From positions 42,870-106,869 of the forward strand of contig JAITWO010000019.1 in NCBI GenBank assembly GCA_031285205.1: a DNA stretch of 64,000 nucleotides, read 5' to 3'. Position numbers and translations under genes: made by a program. The stretch comes from Methanomassiliicoccaceae archaeon. Its GTDB lineage: Archaea; Thermoplasmatota; Thermoplasmata; Methanomassiliicoccales; Methanomethylophilaceae. This document shows, piece after piece, positions 47,815-57,624 of this stretch (positions are counted from its first letter, which is position 1; every line of letters starts with the position of its first letter). The notes beneath the pieces were generated by a model that saw only the letters and a program-made list of their open reading frames with translations, did not search any database and was not told where the DNA came from.

Positions 47815-50800
47815 CTTAAGTCCTCCAGCTGAAGCCTCATGGCAACACCGAGTGACAGCAGTTCATCCATTAACAGCTTGAACGCATACGATGTCTGCAC
47901 TAAGTAGATGTTAGTGTTGTTCTTGCACACCGGACAGTATAACGAACCGTGACGGTCCATTATCGCCACGTGGCCGCAGTTCGGGTTGCCGCAGATGTAC
48001 TGCTGTGTTCCGTCCGATTCATCCAGAAGACGGTCCTTTATCACCATCGCCGCTCCGTGTCCGATCAGGCAGTCGCGCTCCATCTCTCCGAACCTGAGGC
48101 CTCCCTGCCTTGACCTTCCCTCGGTCGGCTGGCGGGTCAGTATCTGCACCGGGCCACGGGAACGCACGTGCATCTTGCCGCTGACCATGTGGTGCAATTT
48201 CTGATAGAATATCACACCTACGAAGACATCCGTCTGGATCATGCGTCCGCTGGTGCCGTCGTACATCACTTCCTTCCCGGTGTGCTTGAAACCGTTCCTC
48301 ACGAGGCCGTCGCGTATGGACTGCTCGTTCTCACCGGAGAACGATGTAGCGTCTATAGTGCGCCCTTCCATCGATCCTACTTTGCCTCCTATCATCTCCA
48401 ACACATGAGCGACCGTCATACGTGACGGGATCGCGTGCGGATTTATCACGAGGTCCGGGGTTATGCCGTCGGCGGTGAACGGCATGTCCGCCTGGTCAAC
48501 GAGCCTTCCCACTACGCCCTTCTGACCGTGCCTTGAACAGAACTTATCGCCGAGCTCCGGGATCCTCTGGTCCCTTACCTTCACCCTTACCAGCCTTGAA
48601 CCGTTCTCCGATTCCGTGACCATCACCGAGTCCACATAACCCAGCTCCCCTGGCCTTACCGTTATTGACGTTTCGCGCCTCTTCTGTGGCGTCAGGAAGT
48701 CCGTTTCCTCTTCAAGGAAACGCGGCGGGGATGTCTTTCCGATGAGGACATCGCTTCCCGTCACATCGGATTCCGGAGATATCAGTCCGTCCTCTCCCAG
48801 CGATGCGTACGCAAGGTCAGCGCGTGCGCCCCTTACATCGGGCGACGGTATCTCAAAGTGGTCCTCCTGCCCTCCGGGGTATCTGCGCTCCTCCGCACGG
48901 TACGTCCTCATGAACGATGACCTTCCCAGCCCCCTCTGCACAGAACTCTTGTTCATGACCAATGCGTCTTCCATGTTGTACCCGTGGTACGATAACACGG
49001 CGACCACGAAATTCTGACCCGCCGGCCTGTGATTGTATCCGACGAACTCCATCGTCTGCGTCTGTGCCATGGGTCTCTGGGGATAATGCAACAGATGGCC
49101 TCTGGTGTCCGGCCTTATGCGGTAGTTGGATGCCGGTATGCCGAGCGCCTGCTTCGCCATGCCCGCTCCCATCGTCACACGCGGCGACGAGTTGTGCTCC
49201 GGATACGGAACCAGACCGGAGCATACTCCGAGTATCACCATCGGATCGATCTCCATGTGCGTGTGTTTGCTCTCCAGCCTGGAGGGCACGGTGAGATTCT
49301 CGTTGCAGAACCTGCACTTCAAAACTATGTACCCGTCCTTCCCAGGGTTCATCCAGTCCGCATCCGTCGGTGACAGCGCACGGTTGCAGCGGTCGCATCT
49401 TTCCGGCACATCGTAGGCGTCCACCGCGATGAATGCATCCTCTTCCTCTTCCGCGTCGAGCCATTCCAGTATGCCTTCGCGGAACAGGTCGTTCCATTTC
49501 ACTTTCTTGTCTATTATCCCGTCGATGTGCTTGCGGGTGAGCATTGTCTTCCCGTCCTTGAGGACCAGAAGCGGACGTCTCAGACGCCCCTCGTCACAGT
49601 TGATTATCACTTCGTTCATCTCATCGTCGAAGCGTATGTTCACCTCGCCGGACATCAGCCCGCAGCGCCTGCGGTCGCGTATCTCCGCCACGAGTTTTTC
49701 CGCTTCCGCATGTGTGCCTACAAGGTCTCCGTTCACATATACGCGGGAGCCGTGCTGCTTCACCGTTCCGAGGCCCAGGTCCTTCAGTATCCATTTCATG
49801 TCCGCTTCCTGGAAGCCCTCGGACACGTCTATTATCAATGCGGCGTTCTTCACCAGCCCGCAGTTCTGTCCCTCAGGGGTCTCCGATGGGCATAAGCGGC
49901 CCCACTGCGTCGGGTGAAGGTCACGTGCCTCAAAGTGCGGCTGGCTTCTTGTCAGCGATGATGTGACCCTTCTCAGGTGGGACATGGCGGACATGTTGCT
50001 CGTCCTGTCCAATAGCTGCGACACGCCTGCGCGCCCTCCGACCCAGTTGCCGGTCGCCAGCGAATGCAGCAGTTTGTGGGTGAGAAGGTCCGGGCGTATC
50101 GATGACGATATCTTCAATTCGTCCTTCTTCCGCCCCCAGTTCCTCTCCAGCTGATATTTCAGGTCTTTCATCAGGCTGTTGAACGATGTTCTGAAAAGGT
50201 CCTCCATCAGATCTCCCGACAGTTTCAGCCTTTTGTTGGCGTAGTGGTCCTTGTCATCCTCTTTCCTTTTATCCAATGACAGTTCCAGGACAGCGTGCGC
50301 GATGCGCCCTAAGAATATCGCCTTCTTCATGCGGTCCGCCTCCGTGTCGCCGAGATGCGGCAGCAATGAACGGTCAAGTATGGATTCCACTTTCTTCGTC
50401 CTGTACTCCTTCGCCTGTCCGGCGGCGAAGTTCCTCTCCAGGAACAATATCGCGTCCTCCTGTGTGTGGTAACCGTTCGGCGCGTACGTCTTCTTGTCGA
50501 AGCTGTTCTCGATGTTCGCGTAAACGATGTTGGCCATCTCGTTCCTTGACACTATCGTCTCGTAGATCTCTTCATCGCTCTCCATTCCGAGCGCCTTCAT
50601 CAGCGCCACCAGTGGGATCGCGGTGGAAGCGACGGGGACGGTCACCATCAGCATCCCGTCCTTCTTCTTCTCCACGAGCGTGAGCGCACGGTATCCTTCC
50701 TTCTGAGAGAACACCTTCGCGGATTCCATGCGCGTTCCGTACTTTTCGTTGTACTCGATCATGACCCTGTTCGGTGCAAGGTCCTCAAGCGTGATCAGTG

Positions 50801-51398
50801 CCCTTTCGGTGCCGCCGACGATGAAATATCCTCCGGGGTCCCTCGGGTCCTCCTTCTGTCCGAGCAGCACCTTGTTGTACTCGGCGTCGGAGAGTTCGCG
50901 CTCCATGCGCGTCTCCACTACTTTCCTGTTAAGGTTGCACCCCTTCGACTTGACCATCATCGGAAGATCTCCGACATGGACCTTTTCGGTGTCCTTCTCA
51001 ACGCCGTCCTCGATGACCGTGAATTCCAGGTGTATCGGCGCCAGGTAGTTCAGGTTCCTGAGCCTCGCCTCCATAGGCGACAATTCATGGCGGTAGCCGT
51101 TCGCCTCCATTATCTTCGGCTCATCGACATGTATAGTTGCCCTTGAGTGCGGATCGACCTCACCGTTCTCATCCCTCTTCCTGCCGATGCGTATCTCTAT
51201 GTTGCGGTTGTTCGTTCTCTCCGGGTCCAAACGGATTATTCCGCGCTCCGCATCATCGGTGGGTACACGGAGATTATCAACGATCCTCTGCATCCTGCTG
51301 TTCGGATTGTCCTGCGTTGCGAGAAAATCGTCGAATGACGAAACGTGGTGGTTTACGATGCTGCACTCATCGAAATATAATTTTACGAGATCCCTCAA
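47811..51398 (-). CDS. rpoB: RNA polymerase subunit B, unsplit
   Basis: Second catalytic subunit, 1195 residues as one chain; many class I methanogens split it into B' and B''. Markers: '[44 protein letters not shown]', the zinc finger '[12 protein letters not shown]...KCRFC', 'NGEDALV-type' motif as '[14 protein letters not shown]', '[13 protein letters not shown]' and C-terminal '[23 protein letters not shown]'. The start is uncertain: TTG 51398 gives the family N terminus (M)[17 protein letters not shown], 4 bases after rpoH, with AAGGGGAT upstream; ATG 51452 lies inside rpoH. Confidence 0.96.
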
Positions 51399-51402
51399 TG
51401 GT

Positions 51403-51669
51403 TCATCCCCTTGTAACGAGCCTGTACGCGAAGAATTCCTCCGCCGTCTCACTGTCTCTTATTATTTTTATTATGCGGCCCTCTTCGACAGGGCCGTATA
51501 TGTTCTCCAATACCTTTACCCCGGCATCGGTCTTCCTGATCTTCGGGAGCTGGTCGCGCGACACCTTTAATTTCAAAAGGATCGCTTCTGCCTCCTCCTC
51601 GCTGAGAAGATGATGTTCCGGTACTAAGTCGTGCGTAAGGACGTTGAACGCGATGTTATCTGCTACCAA
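51403..51669 (-). CDS. rpoH: RNA polymerase subunit H
   Basis: This 88-residue subunit H (Rpo5) is homologous to the C-terminal part of eukaryotic RPB5. The family pattern '[36 protein letters not shown]' and '[38 protein letters not shown]' is complete. The start is TTG at 51669, supported by GGTAGGTG 7 bases upstream; no ATG fits. It heads the operon rpoH-rpoB-rpoA1-rpoA2-rpl30e-nusA. Confidence 0.95.
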   Translation of the reverse strand: MVADNIAFNVLTHDLVPEHHLLSEEEAEAILLKLKVSRDQLPKIRKTDAGVKVLENIYGPVEEGRIIKIIRDSETAEEFFAYRLVTRG

Positions 51670-51786
51670 GTGTTTTCACCTACCAATTGCCCCGCTGCCG
51701 GTCAGCGGGAAACCCGTTTGCGATAGAATCCTCTTTTCGTTCCTCATACTTGATCTGCCCGTTTTGATCGCTCATGAGACCATCAG

Positions 51787-51860
51787 CGGGTCTGAAGGGA
51801 TTCGAACCCTTGGCCACCTGATTAAAAGTCAGATGCTCTACCTAGCTGAGCTACAGACCC
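51787..51860 (-). tRNA. tRNA-Lys (UUU)
   Basis: GGGTCTG pairs with CAGACCC. The anticodon arm CTGAC-TTTTAAT-type loop gives anticodon TTT, and the T arm AGGG-TTCGAAT-CCCT is canonical. CCA is not encoded; the discriminator is G. It lies just upstream of rpoH in the same direction. Confidence 0.93.
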
Positions 51861-51982
51861 ATGGATAGTTTAAAGCTTGTAATCAAGGAGCATCCTGTCA
51901 TCCTATTTAATAGTTATTAGAGGTGCAGGCACGTCCGTACGTATAAGATGACATAATATGCATACATCCCGACGGAATGTAT

Positions 51983-51991
51983 GATATAAAG
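51983..51991 (+). promoter_or_regulatory. cdc48 TATA element
   Basis: GATATAAAG is centred about 25 bases upstream of the ATG at 52012, so the cdc48 mRNA is probably leaderless. Confidence 0.6.
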
Positions 51992-52011
51992 CGAATGACA
52001 TCCGCCATACG

Positions 52012-54204
52012 ATGGACAAATTTGTGGAGCTCAGGGTAGAGAAGGTCTCCGATAATGCGGAGGCAGGGCTTGGGAGGGCGCGCATTGACACCGTTACGCG
52101 CGCAAAGCTTGGGGTGGAAGCGGGCGGTACCATTGAGATCACCGGCACGAAGATGACCGTCGCAAAGGTATTCAGAAGCAAACCGGAGGACGAGGGCCTC
52201 GGGATAATACGGATAGATGGGATGACTAGGACCAATGCCGGCGCAAGCATCGATCAATCTGTGAAAGTAAGAAGATGCGACCCGAAGCCCGCTGAGAAGG
52301 TGGTCCTCGCACCGAACATACCCCAGGGCAAAAGGATAAAGTTCGAGGACGGCGCGGTCGACTTCTTCCGTACCGGCCTTATGAACCGCCCGGTGATCAA
52401 AGGAAGTGACATAATGGTGCCGAATGTCGCTCTCGGCGGGAACAGATCGATGTTCGTTGTTGTCAGCACCGTCCCGCAGGGCCCGGTGACCATCGGTCAG
52501 GGGACCGAGATAACACTGAAAGAGGAGACTGTCACGAAACGCGACAGCCATACCGAACAGGTGACATACGATGACGTCGGCGGGCTTGATGACGAGCTCA
52601 GGAAGGTCAGGGAGATGATCGAGCTCCCCATGAAGCATCCCGAGCTGTTCATACGCCTCGGCATAACTTCGCCGAAGGGTGTGCTGCTGTACGGCCCCCC
52701 GGGCACCGGGAAGACGCTGATAGCGCAGGCCGTTGCCAATGAATCGGGAGCGACTTTCTTCCCTATACAGGGGCCCGAGATAATGGGGCGGTACTACGGG
52801 CAGAGCGAAGAACGGCTGAGGGACCTATTCAAGGAGGCAGAGGAGAATGCGCCCAGCATAATCTTCCTGGATGAGATCGATTCCATAGCGCCCAACAGGG
52901 ATTCCGTCACCGGGGAGGTGGAAAGGCGCATTGTCGCTCAATTGCTCACGTTGATGGACGGCATGAGCGCAAGGGGCGACGTGATCGTGATCGGTGCGAC
53001 GAACCGGGAGGATTCCATCGATCCGGCACTGAGAAGGCCCGGGAGGTTCGACCGTGAGATCGAGATAGGCATACCGGGGCGGAACGGGCGCAAGGACATC
53101 CTGGAGGTGCACATGAGGGGCATGCCTCTCGGCACGGATGTGGACATCGAACACATCGCATCCGTCACACAGGGCTTCGTCGGCGCCGACCTGGCCGCGC
53201 TGGCACGTGAGGCGGCCATGAAGTGCCTCCGCAGGAAGATGCCCGAACTTGACCTTGATAAGCCAATACCGTCCAACGTGCTTGCCGGAATGCGTGTGAT
53301 AATGGATGATTTCCTGGCCGCTCTGGCGGAGATAGAGCCGAGCGGGATGCGTGAGGTCATCGTCGAAATACCGAGGGTCACCTGGTCTGACGTGGGCGGA
53401 CTGGATGACGTGAAACGCGAGATCAGGGAGGCGTTCATTCCGTCGGAGGATCCCAAGGCATTCGAAAGGCTCGGGATAAGGCCGGCCAAAGGGGTGCTGT
53501 TCTACGGCCCCCCGGGCACCGGGAAGACACTGATAGCGAAGGCCGTGGCGAACGAGTCCGGGGCCAATTTCATCTGTGTGAACGGACCGGAGATCGCGAG
53601 CAAATGGCTCGGCGAAAGCGAGAAGGCGATCCGTCAGATATTCAAACGCGCGAAACAGATGGCGCCGTGCATAATATTCTTTGACGAGATGGACTCCGTT
53701 GCGCCGAAAAGGGGCAGCAGCGGGTCCTCCAGCTGGGAGAAGGTGGTAAATCAGCTGCTGACATCGATGGACGGCGTCGAGAGCCTGAAGAACGTGATGG
53801 TGATGGGCGCGACGAACAGACCTGATATGATAGATCCCGCACTGCTGCGGCCGGGAAGATTTGACAAACTGATCCTCATCGGGGCGCCGGACCTCGGCAG
53901 CAGGAAGAAGATATTGGGAGTGCACACAAAGAACATGCCCTTAAGGGATGTTGACACGGACCTCATCGCAAGGGAGACGGAGGGATACGTCGGCGCCGAC
54001 TTGGAGGCGGTGTGCCGCGAGGCCGGGATGGAAGCATACCGCGAGGACCCAGATATAGAATATGTGGAGATGAGGCACTTCGATGCGGCACTGATGTCCG
54101 TAAGGCCGTCGGTCGATGCCGAAGTTATAAAAGGCTATGAGTCCATAAGCGCGCAGATAAAGAAAAGAAGGACGTCATGGGACGACATGCCGTTCTACGG
54201 GTGA
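52012..54204 (+). CDS. cdc48: Cdc48/VAT family AAA+ ATPase
   Basis: Hexameric unfoldase that feeds proteins to the proteasome or remodels complexes. The 730-residue protein has the double-psi barrel N domain (1-185) and two AAA modules, each with Walker A GPPGTGKT, Walker B ('IIFLDEIDS' and 'IIFFDEMDS') and pairs of arginine fingers in '[10 protein letters not shown]' and '[10 protein letters not shown]'. The C terminus is ...DMPFYG, an HbYX (hydrophobic-Tyr-X) motif of the type used to dock on 20S proteasomes. It precedes a PRC-barrel gene by 4 bases. Confidence 0.97.
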   Translation: MDKFVELRVEKVSDNAEAGLGRARIDTVTRAKLGVEAGGTIEITGTKMTVAKVFRSKPEDEGLGIIRIDGMTRTNAGASIDQSVKVRRCDPKPAEKVVLAPNIPQGKRIKFEDGAVDFFRTGLMNRPVIKGSDIMVPNVALGGNRSMFVVVSTVPQGPVTIGQGTEITLKEETVTKRDSHTEQVTYDDVGGLDDELRKVREMIELPMKHPELFIRLGITSPKGVLLYGPPGTGKTLIAQAVANESGATFFPIQGPEIMGRYYGQSEERLRDLFKEAEENAPSIIFLDEIDSIAPNRDSVTGEVERRIVAQLLTLMDGMSARGDVIVIGATNREDSIDPALRRPGRFDREIEIGIPGRNGRKDILEVHMRGMPLGTDVDIEHIASVTQGFVGADLAALAREAAMKCLRRKMPELDLDKPIPSNVLAGMRVIMDDFLAALAEIEPSGMREVIVEIPRVTWSDVGGLDDVKREIREAFIPSEDPKAFERLGIRPAKGVLFYGPPGTGKTLIAKAVANESGANFICVNGPEIASKWLGESEKAIRQIFKRAKQMAPCIIFFDEMDSVAPKRGSSGSSSWEKVVNQLLTSMDGVESLKNVMVMGATNRPDMIDPALLRPGRFDKLILIGAPDLGSRKKILGVHTKNMPLRDVDTDLIARETEGYVGADLEAVCREAGMEAYREDPDIEYVEMRHFDAALMSVRPSVDAEVIKGYESISAQIKKRRTSWDDMPFYG

Positions 54205-54208
54205 TGAT

Positions 54209-54445
54209 ATGACCGACGGAAGAGTGTTCATCTCAGAGATCGCCGGCAAGATGGCGATAAGCAAAGAGGGCGACCTACTGGGGCCGATAGAGGATATTGT
54301 CATAGATACATCCACCGGCCTTGTGAAATTCCTCGTCCTGAAATCCACCACGAAGGTGTCGGATATGGTGGACGACATCGGAAGGGCAGTGATCACCGTC
54401 AGGATGATGCAACTTGATGATGAATATGTTATAGTCACCCGCTGA
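54209..54445 (+). CDS. PRC-barrel domain protein
   Basis: This 78-residue small beta-barrel has the PRC pattern '[37 protein letters not shown]'. In halophilic euryarchaea, PRC-barrel proteins CdpB1/CdpB2 act in FtsZ-based division with SepF; whether this is an orthologue cannot be told here. It starts 4 bases after cdc48 with GGGTGATG upstream, so it is co-transcribed. Its end overlaps the convergent elp3 stop by 11 bases. Confidence 0.8.
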   Translation: MTDGRVFISEIAGKMAISKEGDLLGPIEDIVIDTSTGLVKFLVLKSTTKVSDMVDDIGRAVITVRMMQLDDEYVIVTR

Positions 54446-55970
54446 TCTCTTTCACCATGTACGGCCCACGCAGTTCATATCCCAGTGATGCGTAGTATCT
54501 TCTGACGCCGACGCCGCTCGTTATCCGTATCTCCCTCGCATGTGCCGACGCCGCTATCTCCTCTGCCCTCGCCATCAGCTGTTTGCCGAAGCCTCTGTGC
54601 TGCCAGTCCTCGCCCTGCTCGCCGATCGCCGCCATTCTGCCGAACACTTTCAGTTCGCGTATCGATGCGATGTCCCCGTCCGTCCTCAATCTTACGTAAC
54701 CGATGATCATGTCATCGTATTCCAGCGAAACAAAATGCTCGGTGCCGCCGGACGCCTCATATCTCATGTCGTTCAGCACTATCGCCGACGGGTCGTCCAG
54801 CGAGATATCGTTCTGCCCCACTTCCCTGCATCGTATGCATCTGCATCCTTTTCCTTGCTCAGACAGCCTTCTTTGCGCCAGTTCGCGCAGGTTGCTCTTC
54901 ATTATTCCGGCGGCTATCTGCTGCACCGGTATGTCCCTCTGTATCCTCTGTATCCTGATGTACTCGGGCACCAGCAGCTTCATCTGCGATATCAGCTCGG
55001 TCCCCTGCTCATCGTTGTACGGAACATATCCGCCAGAGAGCCAGCGATCGTGCAGTTCCGTCCCCGGTATCACCAGTGTTGGATAGATCTTCAGCATGTC
55101 CGGCCTCATGCCGGGATCTTCGAACATCCTTTTGAACGATACGATGTCCTTTTCGGCCGATGACCCAGGAAGGCCGGGCATCACGTGGTAGCATACTTTC
55201 AGGCCATGCCGTTTGCATCTTCCGGTAGCGTCGATTATCTCCTTTGTACCGTGTCCTCTGTTCACGTCCCTCAGTATATCGTCATCCAGTATCTGGACGC
55301 CTATCTCCGCCCTCGTGGCGCCGAGTGCCATTGTCCTTTCTATTTCCTCGTCCCCGAAAACATCCGGTCTTGTTTCCACGGTCATGCCGATGCATCTGTG
55401 CGCCGATACTGTGTTCAGAGCGTGCGCTTCGTCCATGCTCTTTGAATCTTTTCCGTTCATCGCGTCGAAGCACCTCCTGACGAACCATTCCTGATATTGA
55501 GGATCGCGGGACGTGAACGTCCCTCCCATGATTATCAGATCTATCTTGTCCGTCCTGTGGCCTATCGCCTCCAGTTGGTTTATGCGGTCTGATACCTGAC
55601 GGAACGGGTCGAACTCGTTCCTAAGCGCACGGCGCGCCGCCGGCTCCTTGCCGGTATATGATTGCGGCGACCCGTTATCGACGCCTCCCGGGCAGTATGT
55701 GCACTTACCGTGCGGGCAGGGATGCGGCGACGTCATTACGGCAACGACCGCGACACCGCTGATCGTCCTGACCGGCTTCCGCTGAAGCATCGGTATTATC
55801 GTTCTCAGTTCATCGTCATGCGCATCCGCCAGTATCTCCGAGTTGGACGGCACCGCATTCAGACCATACTCTCCGGCCATCTTCACTTTCACTTTCTGAA
55901 GCTGGCTCCTGCTGTTTATGTCTCCGTTGATGATCATTCCTATGATGCGCCTGTTGATATCGGAGCCCAT
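54435..55970 (-). CDS. elp3: elongator protein 3 / tRNA uridine-34 acetyltransferase
   Basis: Elp3 adds a carboxymethyl group to wobble U34 of tRNA using acetyl-CoA and radical chemistry. The 511-residue protein has an N-terminal helical tRNA-binding part, the radical SAM cluster CxxxxCxxC in 'PHPCPHGKCTYCPGG' near residue 100, 'GGTFTSRDPQYQEWF', 'MTVETRPDVF', and a C-terminal GNAT domain with 'HRGFGKQLMARAEEIA'. The ATG at 55970 lies 4 bases after the Sm-like gene; ATG 56009 would overlap it. It is third in the HTH-Sm-elp3 operon. Confidence 0.96.
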   Translation of the reverse strand: MGSDINRRIIGMIINGDINSRSQLQKVKVKMAGEYGLNAVPSNSEILADAHDDELRTIIPMLQRKPVRTISGVAVVAVMTSPHPCPHGKCTYCPGGVDNGSPQSYTGKEPAARRALRNEFDPFRQVSDRINQLEAIGHRTDKIDLIIMGGTFTSRDPQYQEWFVRRCFDAMNGKDSKSMDEAHALNTVSAHRCIGMTVETRPDVFGDEEIERTMALGATRAEIGVQILDDDILRDVNRGHGTKEIIDATGRCKRHGLKVCYHVMPGLPGSSAEKDIVSFKRMFEDPGMRPDMLKIYPTLVIPGTELHDRWLSGGYVPYNDEQGTELISQMKLLVPEYIRIQRIQRDIPVQQIAAGIMKSNLRELAQRRLSEQGKGCRCIRCREVGQNDISLDDPSAIVLNDMRYEASGGTEHFVSLEYDDMIIGYVRLRTDGDIASIRELKVFGRMAAIGEQGEDWQHRGFGKQLMARAEEIAASAHAREIRITSGVGVRRYYASLGYELRGPYMVKEISG

Positions 55971-55974
55971 GCGA

Positions 55975-56223
55975 TCATCCGTAGTATGCGGGGCCCGGTC
56001 GTTTCTCATCCGTTCTCTTACGCTCCCCCGGGCCGATGAGGTCTATGTGAACTATCTTCGTTATCGGTATGTATCTCATGATCCCGTCGGAGAGCTGCAG
56101 CACTATCGCCGATTCGGATCCTATCATCACATATCCTTTGAAAGTGCCCTTCGATCCAGTATTTTCAGTGGTGACAGAATACATCCACTCTTCCGTCAGC
56201 CCCATCTCATCTTTCTCAGACAC
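55975..56223 (-). CDS. small Sm-like (LSM-like) protein
   Basis: This 82-residue protein has a core 'GTFKGYVMIGSESAIVLQLSDGIMRYIPITKIVHIDLIG' with the strand pattern of the Sm fold: a glycine-rich second strand, an aspartate-containing loop, and a final IPxTKIVHIDLI strand. This is inference by pattern; the canonical Sm2 'IRG' is not obvious. Start is GTG 56223, overlapping the upstream HTH stop by 8 bases, or ATG 56205. Its place between a regulator and elp3 suggests an RNA-linked role. Confidence 0.6.
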   Translation of the reverse strand: MSEKDEMGLTEEWMYSVTTENTGSKGTFKGYVMIGSESAIVLQLSDGIMRYIPITKIVHIDLIGPGERKRTDEKRPGPAYYG

Positions 56224-56680
56224 GCCTCTTCAGCTCCTCATCCGCCAGTGCCTGGAAGTGCGCCACCGTCTTTCTGTAGTTCTCCATTGCCATATTCACG
56301 TTCGCTTCGGTGAACGACCATGCCTTCCTGAGGTCGCCATACCTTATGCGGTATCCTTTACGCATCTGTCCGTCGAATTCCACATCCGCGCCCTCCAGTA
56401 TGTCCATTGCCTTCAGTTTGTTGATGTGTCTGTATATCGTCGGTTTGGTGGTCCTCATGAGCGCCGCAAGTTCCTCTACCGTCCATATCTTTGTTGCATT
56501 TCTCATGAAAAAATCCATGAACAGCCTGTACGGGACGCTTTCCCTCACACCGGCGGCGTCCGTCTTCGGATCATATCCTTTGGGGATGTAACCGATCTGC
56601 ACAAGGAACGTCTCCGCAACAGTATCTATATCGGTCATCGCCCCGAGCGGCGTGTTGCTTATCACATTGAGCTCGAACAT
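56216..56680 (-). CDS. winged helix-turn-helix transcriptional regulator
   Basis: This 154-residue predicted DNA-binding protein has a recognition helix in 'WTVEELAALMRTTKPTIYRHINKLKAMDILEG' followed by the wing 'MRKGYRIRYGD', an ArsR/MarR-like winged helix. The N terminus 'VAETFLVQIGYIPKGYDPKTDAAGVRESVPYRLFMDFFMRN' may bind ligand or dimerise. A perfect inverted repeat covers its predicted transcription start (56681-56699). It is the first gene of the operon that includes elp3, so it may control that operon. Confidence 0.85.
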   Translation of the reverse strand: MFELNVISNTPLGAMTDIDTVAETFLVQIGYIPKGYDPKTDAAGVRESVPYRLFMDFFMRNATKIWTVEELAALMRTTKPTIYRHINKLKAMDILEGADVEFDGQMRKGYRIRYGDLRKAWSFTEANVNMAMENYRKTVAHFQALADEELKRRV

Positions 56681-56699
56681 ATTATCACGGTATGATAAT
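56681..56699 (-). promoter_or_regulatory. perfect inverted repeat at regulator start
   Basis: ATTATCA-CGGTA-TGATAAT has 7-bp perfect arms and 5-base spacing directly before the regulator ATG. A TATA element AATAAATATA lies at 56711-56720, placing RNA initiation inside the repeat. This suits an autoregulatory operator. Confidence 0.65.
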
Positions 56700-56767
56700 A
56701 ATTAAGCTGATATATTTATTTTTACAGCCATACGGCGTGTTTTCATGTTCAGAGCACCTCGGCCGCA

Positions 56768-57013
56768 TCAGACCGACACCGTCAGCATTCCCTTCCGCTC
56801 TGAGATGCTTGTCTGCAATGCGCTCACGTCTGTCGCGGAATGCGACGCCATCAGCCAGATGAACAGCAGCAACACGAATACCAGCACCGCCTCGAGCATG
56901 CATATCCCGCTGAATCTGGATGCCCCCTCTTTTTTCATGCCCCAGCCCACAAGCGCCGCTATGAGCGATATCGCCAATAATGCCACCGGCACGATGATGA
57001 GCACGGCCGCCAT
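56768..57013 (-). CDS. small two-helix membrane protein
   Basis: This 81-residue protein has hydrophobic segments 'VLIIVPVALLAISLIAALVGW' and 'CMLEAVLVFVLLLFIWLMA', a basic loop KKEGASR between, and a polar C terminus. The GGGGAG site seven bases before the ATG and a TATA-like element (57068-57078) about 60 bases upstream support expression. No family recognised. Confidence 0.6.
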   Translation of the reverse strand: MAAVLIIVPVALLAISLIAALVGWGMKKEGASRFSGICMLEAVLVFVLLLFIWLMASHSATDVSALQTSISERKGMLTVSV

Positions 57014-57111
57014 TCATATCTCCCCAGTGACCGGCCGTCCGAACATTGGGTCATCGTCGTCCGCTGTTAATATATTTCTTGGGAATGCGGGCTTCGGTGT
57101 GTCTTAGCATC

Positions 57112-57624
57112 TCATATATCGTTCCTTATCCTCTCGATCGCCTCGTAGATACTCGTTGTCGGTATCACGGGGGCGACAGGTATTGTCAGGATCTTCTCTA
57201 TCGTCGGCTCTATTATGGGGGCGCACACGACCGCCAACGCCCCGTCCCTTTCCGCTTTTACGGCAGATATTATCGCATCCTCCATCGTGGCCACCGGGTA
57301 TTCCCGCAGACGTATCGTCCTGTTCCCTACTTTCACGGAATCGCTTACCGTCTGCAGGACCTGGTGCGACGCTATTATTGCGATGAATCTCTCGTCTGGC
57401 TTCGCCGATAGGTATCTGACGGCTTTTATTATCGCCCTTATCGTCCTCAGGTTGGGCTCCCTTTTTTCTTCGAGGATCTTGTACATGGTGCTCTGCGATA
57501 TCCCTGTGGCTAAACAGAACTCATTCACTGTCATGTCCAATTCATTGTCCAGCATGTTCCTCAGTGCCTTCTGGAAGCCGCCCTCCTCCCTCAGCATCCC
57601 CGATATGAGCTCCTTATCTGACAT
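57112..57624 (-). CDS. helix-turn-helix regulator with C-terminal sensor domain
   Basis: This 170-residue archaeal regulator has an XRE-type HTH 'MTVNEFCLATGISQSTMYKILEEKREPNLRTIRAIIKA' (about 30-65), then an unrecognised sensor domain ('ATMEDAIISAVKAERDGALAVVCAPIIEPTIEKIL') resembling the archaeal PurR/CBS-like predicted regulator group. ATG 57624 has AAGGTGA upstream and overlaps the trxB 3' end by 11 bases, so it is the third gene of a trxA-trxB-HTH operon. It might sense thiol redox state; this is inference. Confidence 0.83.
   Translation of the reverse strand: MSDKELISGMLREEGGFQKALRNMLDNELDMTVNEFCLATGISQSTMYKILEEKREPNLRTIRAIIKAVRYLSAKPDERFIAIIASHQVLQTVSDSVKVGNRTIRLREYPVATMEDAIISAVKAERDGALAVVCAPIIEPTIEKILTIPVAPVIPTTSIYEAIERIRNDI

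Noticed and set aside
51403..51452. RpoB starting at the ATG 51452 inside rpoH
   Set aside because: The extra 18 residues (Arg/Ser-rich) do not resemble RpoB N termini and would overlap rpoH by 50 bases; TTG 51398 matches the family.
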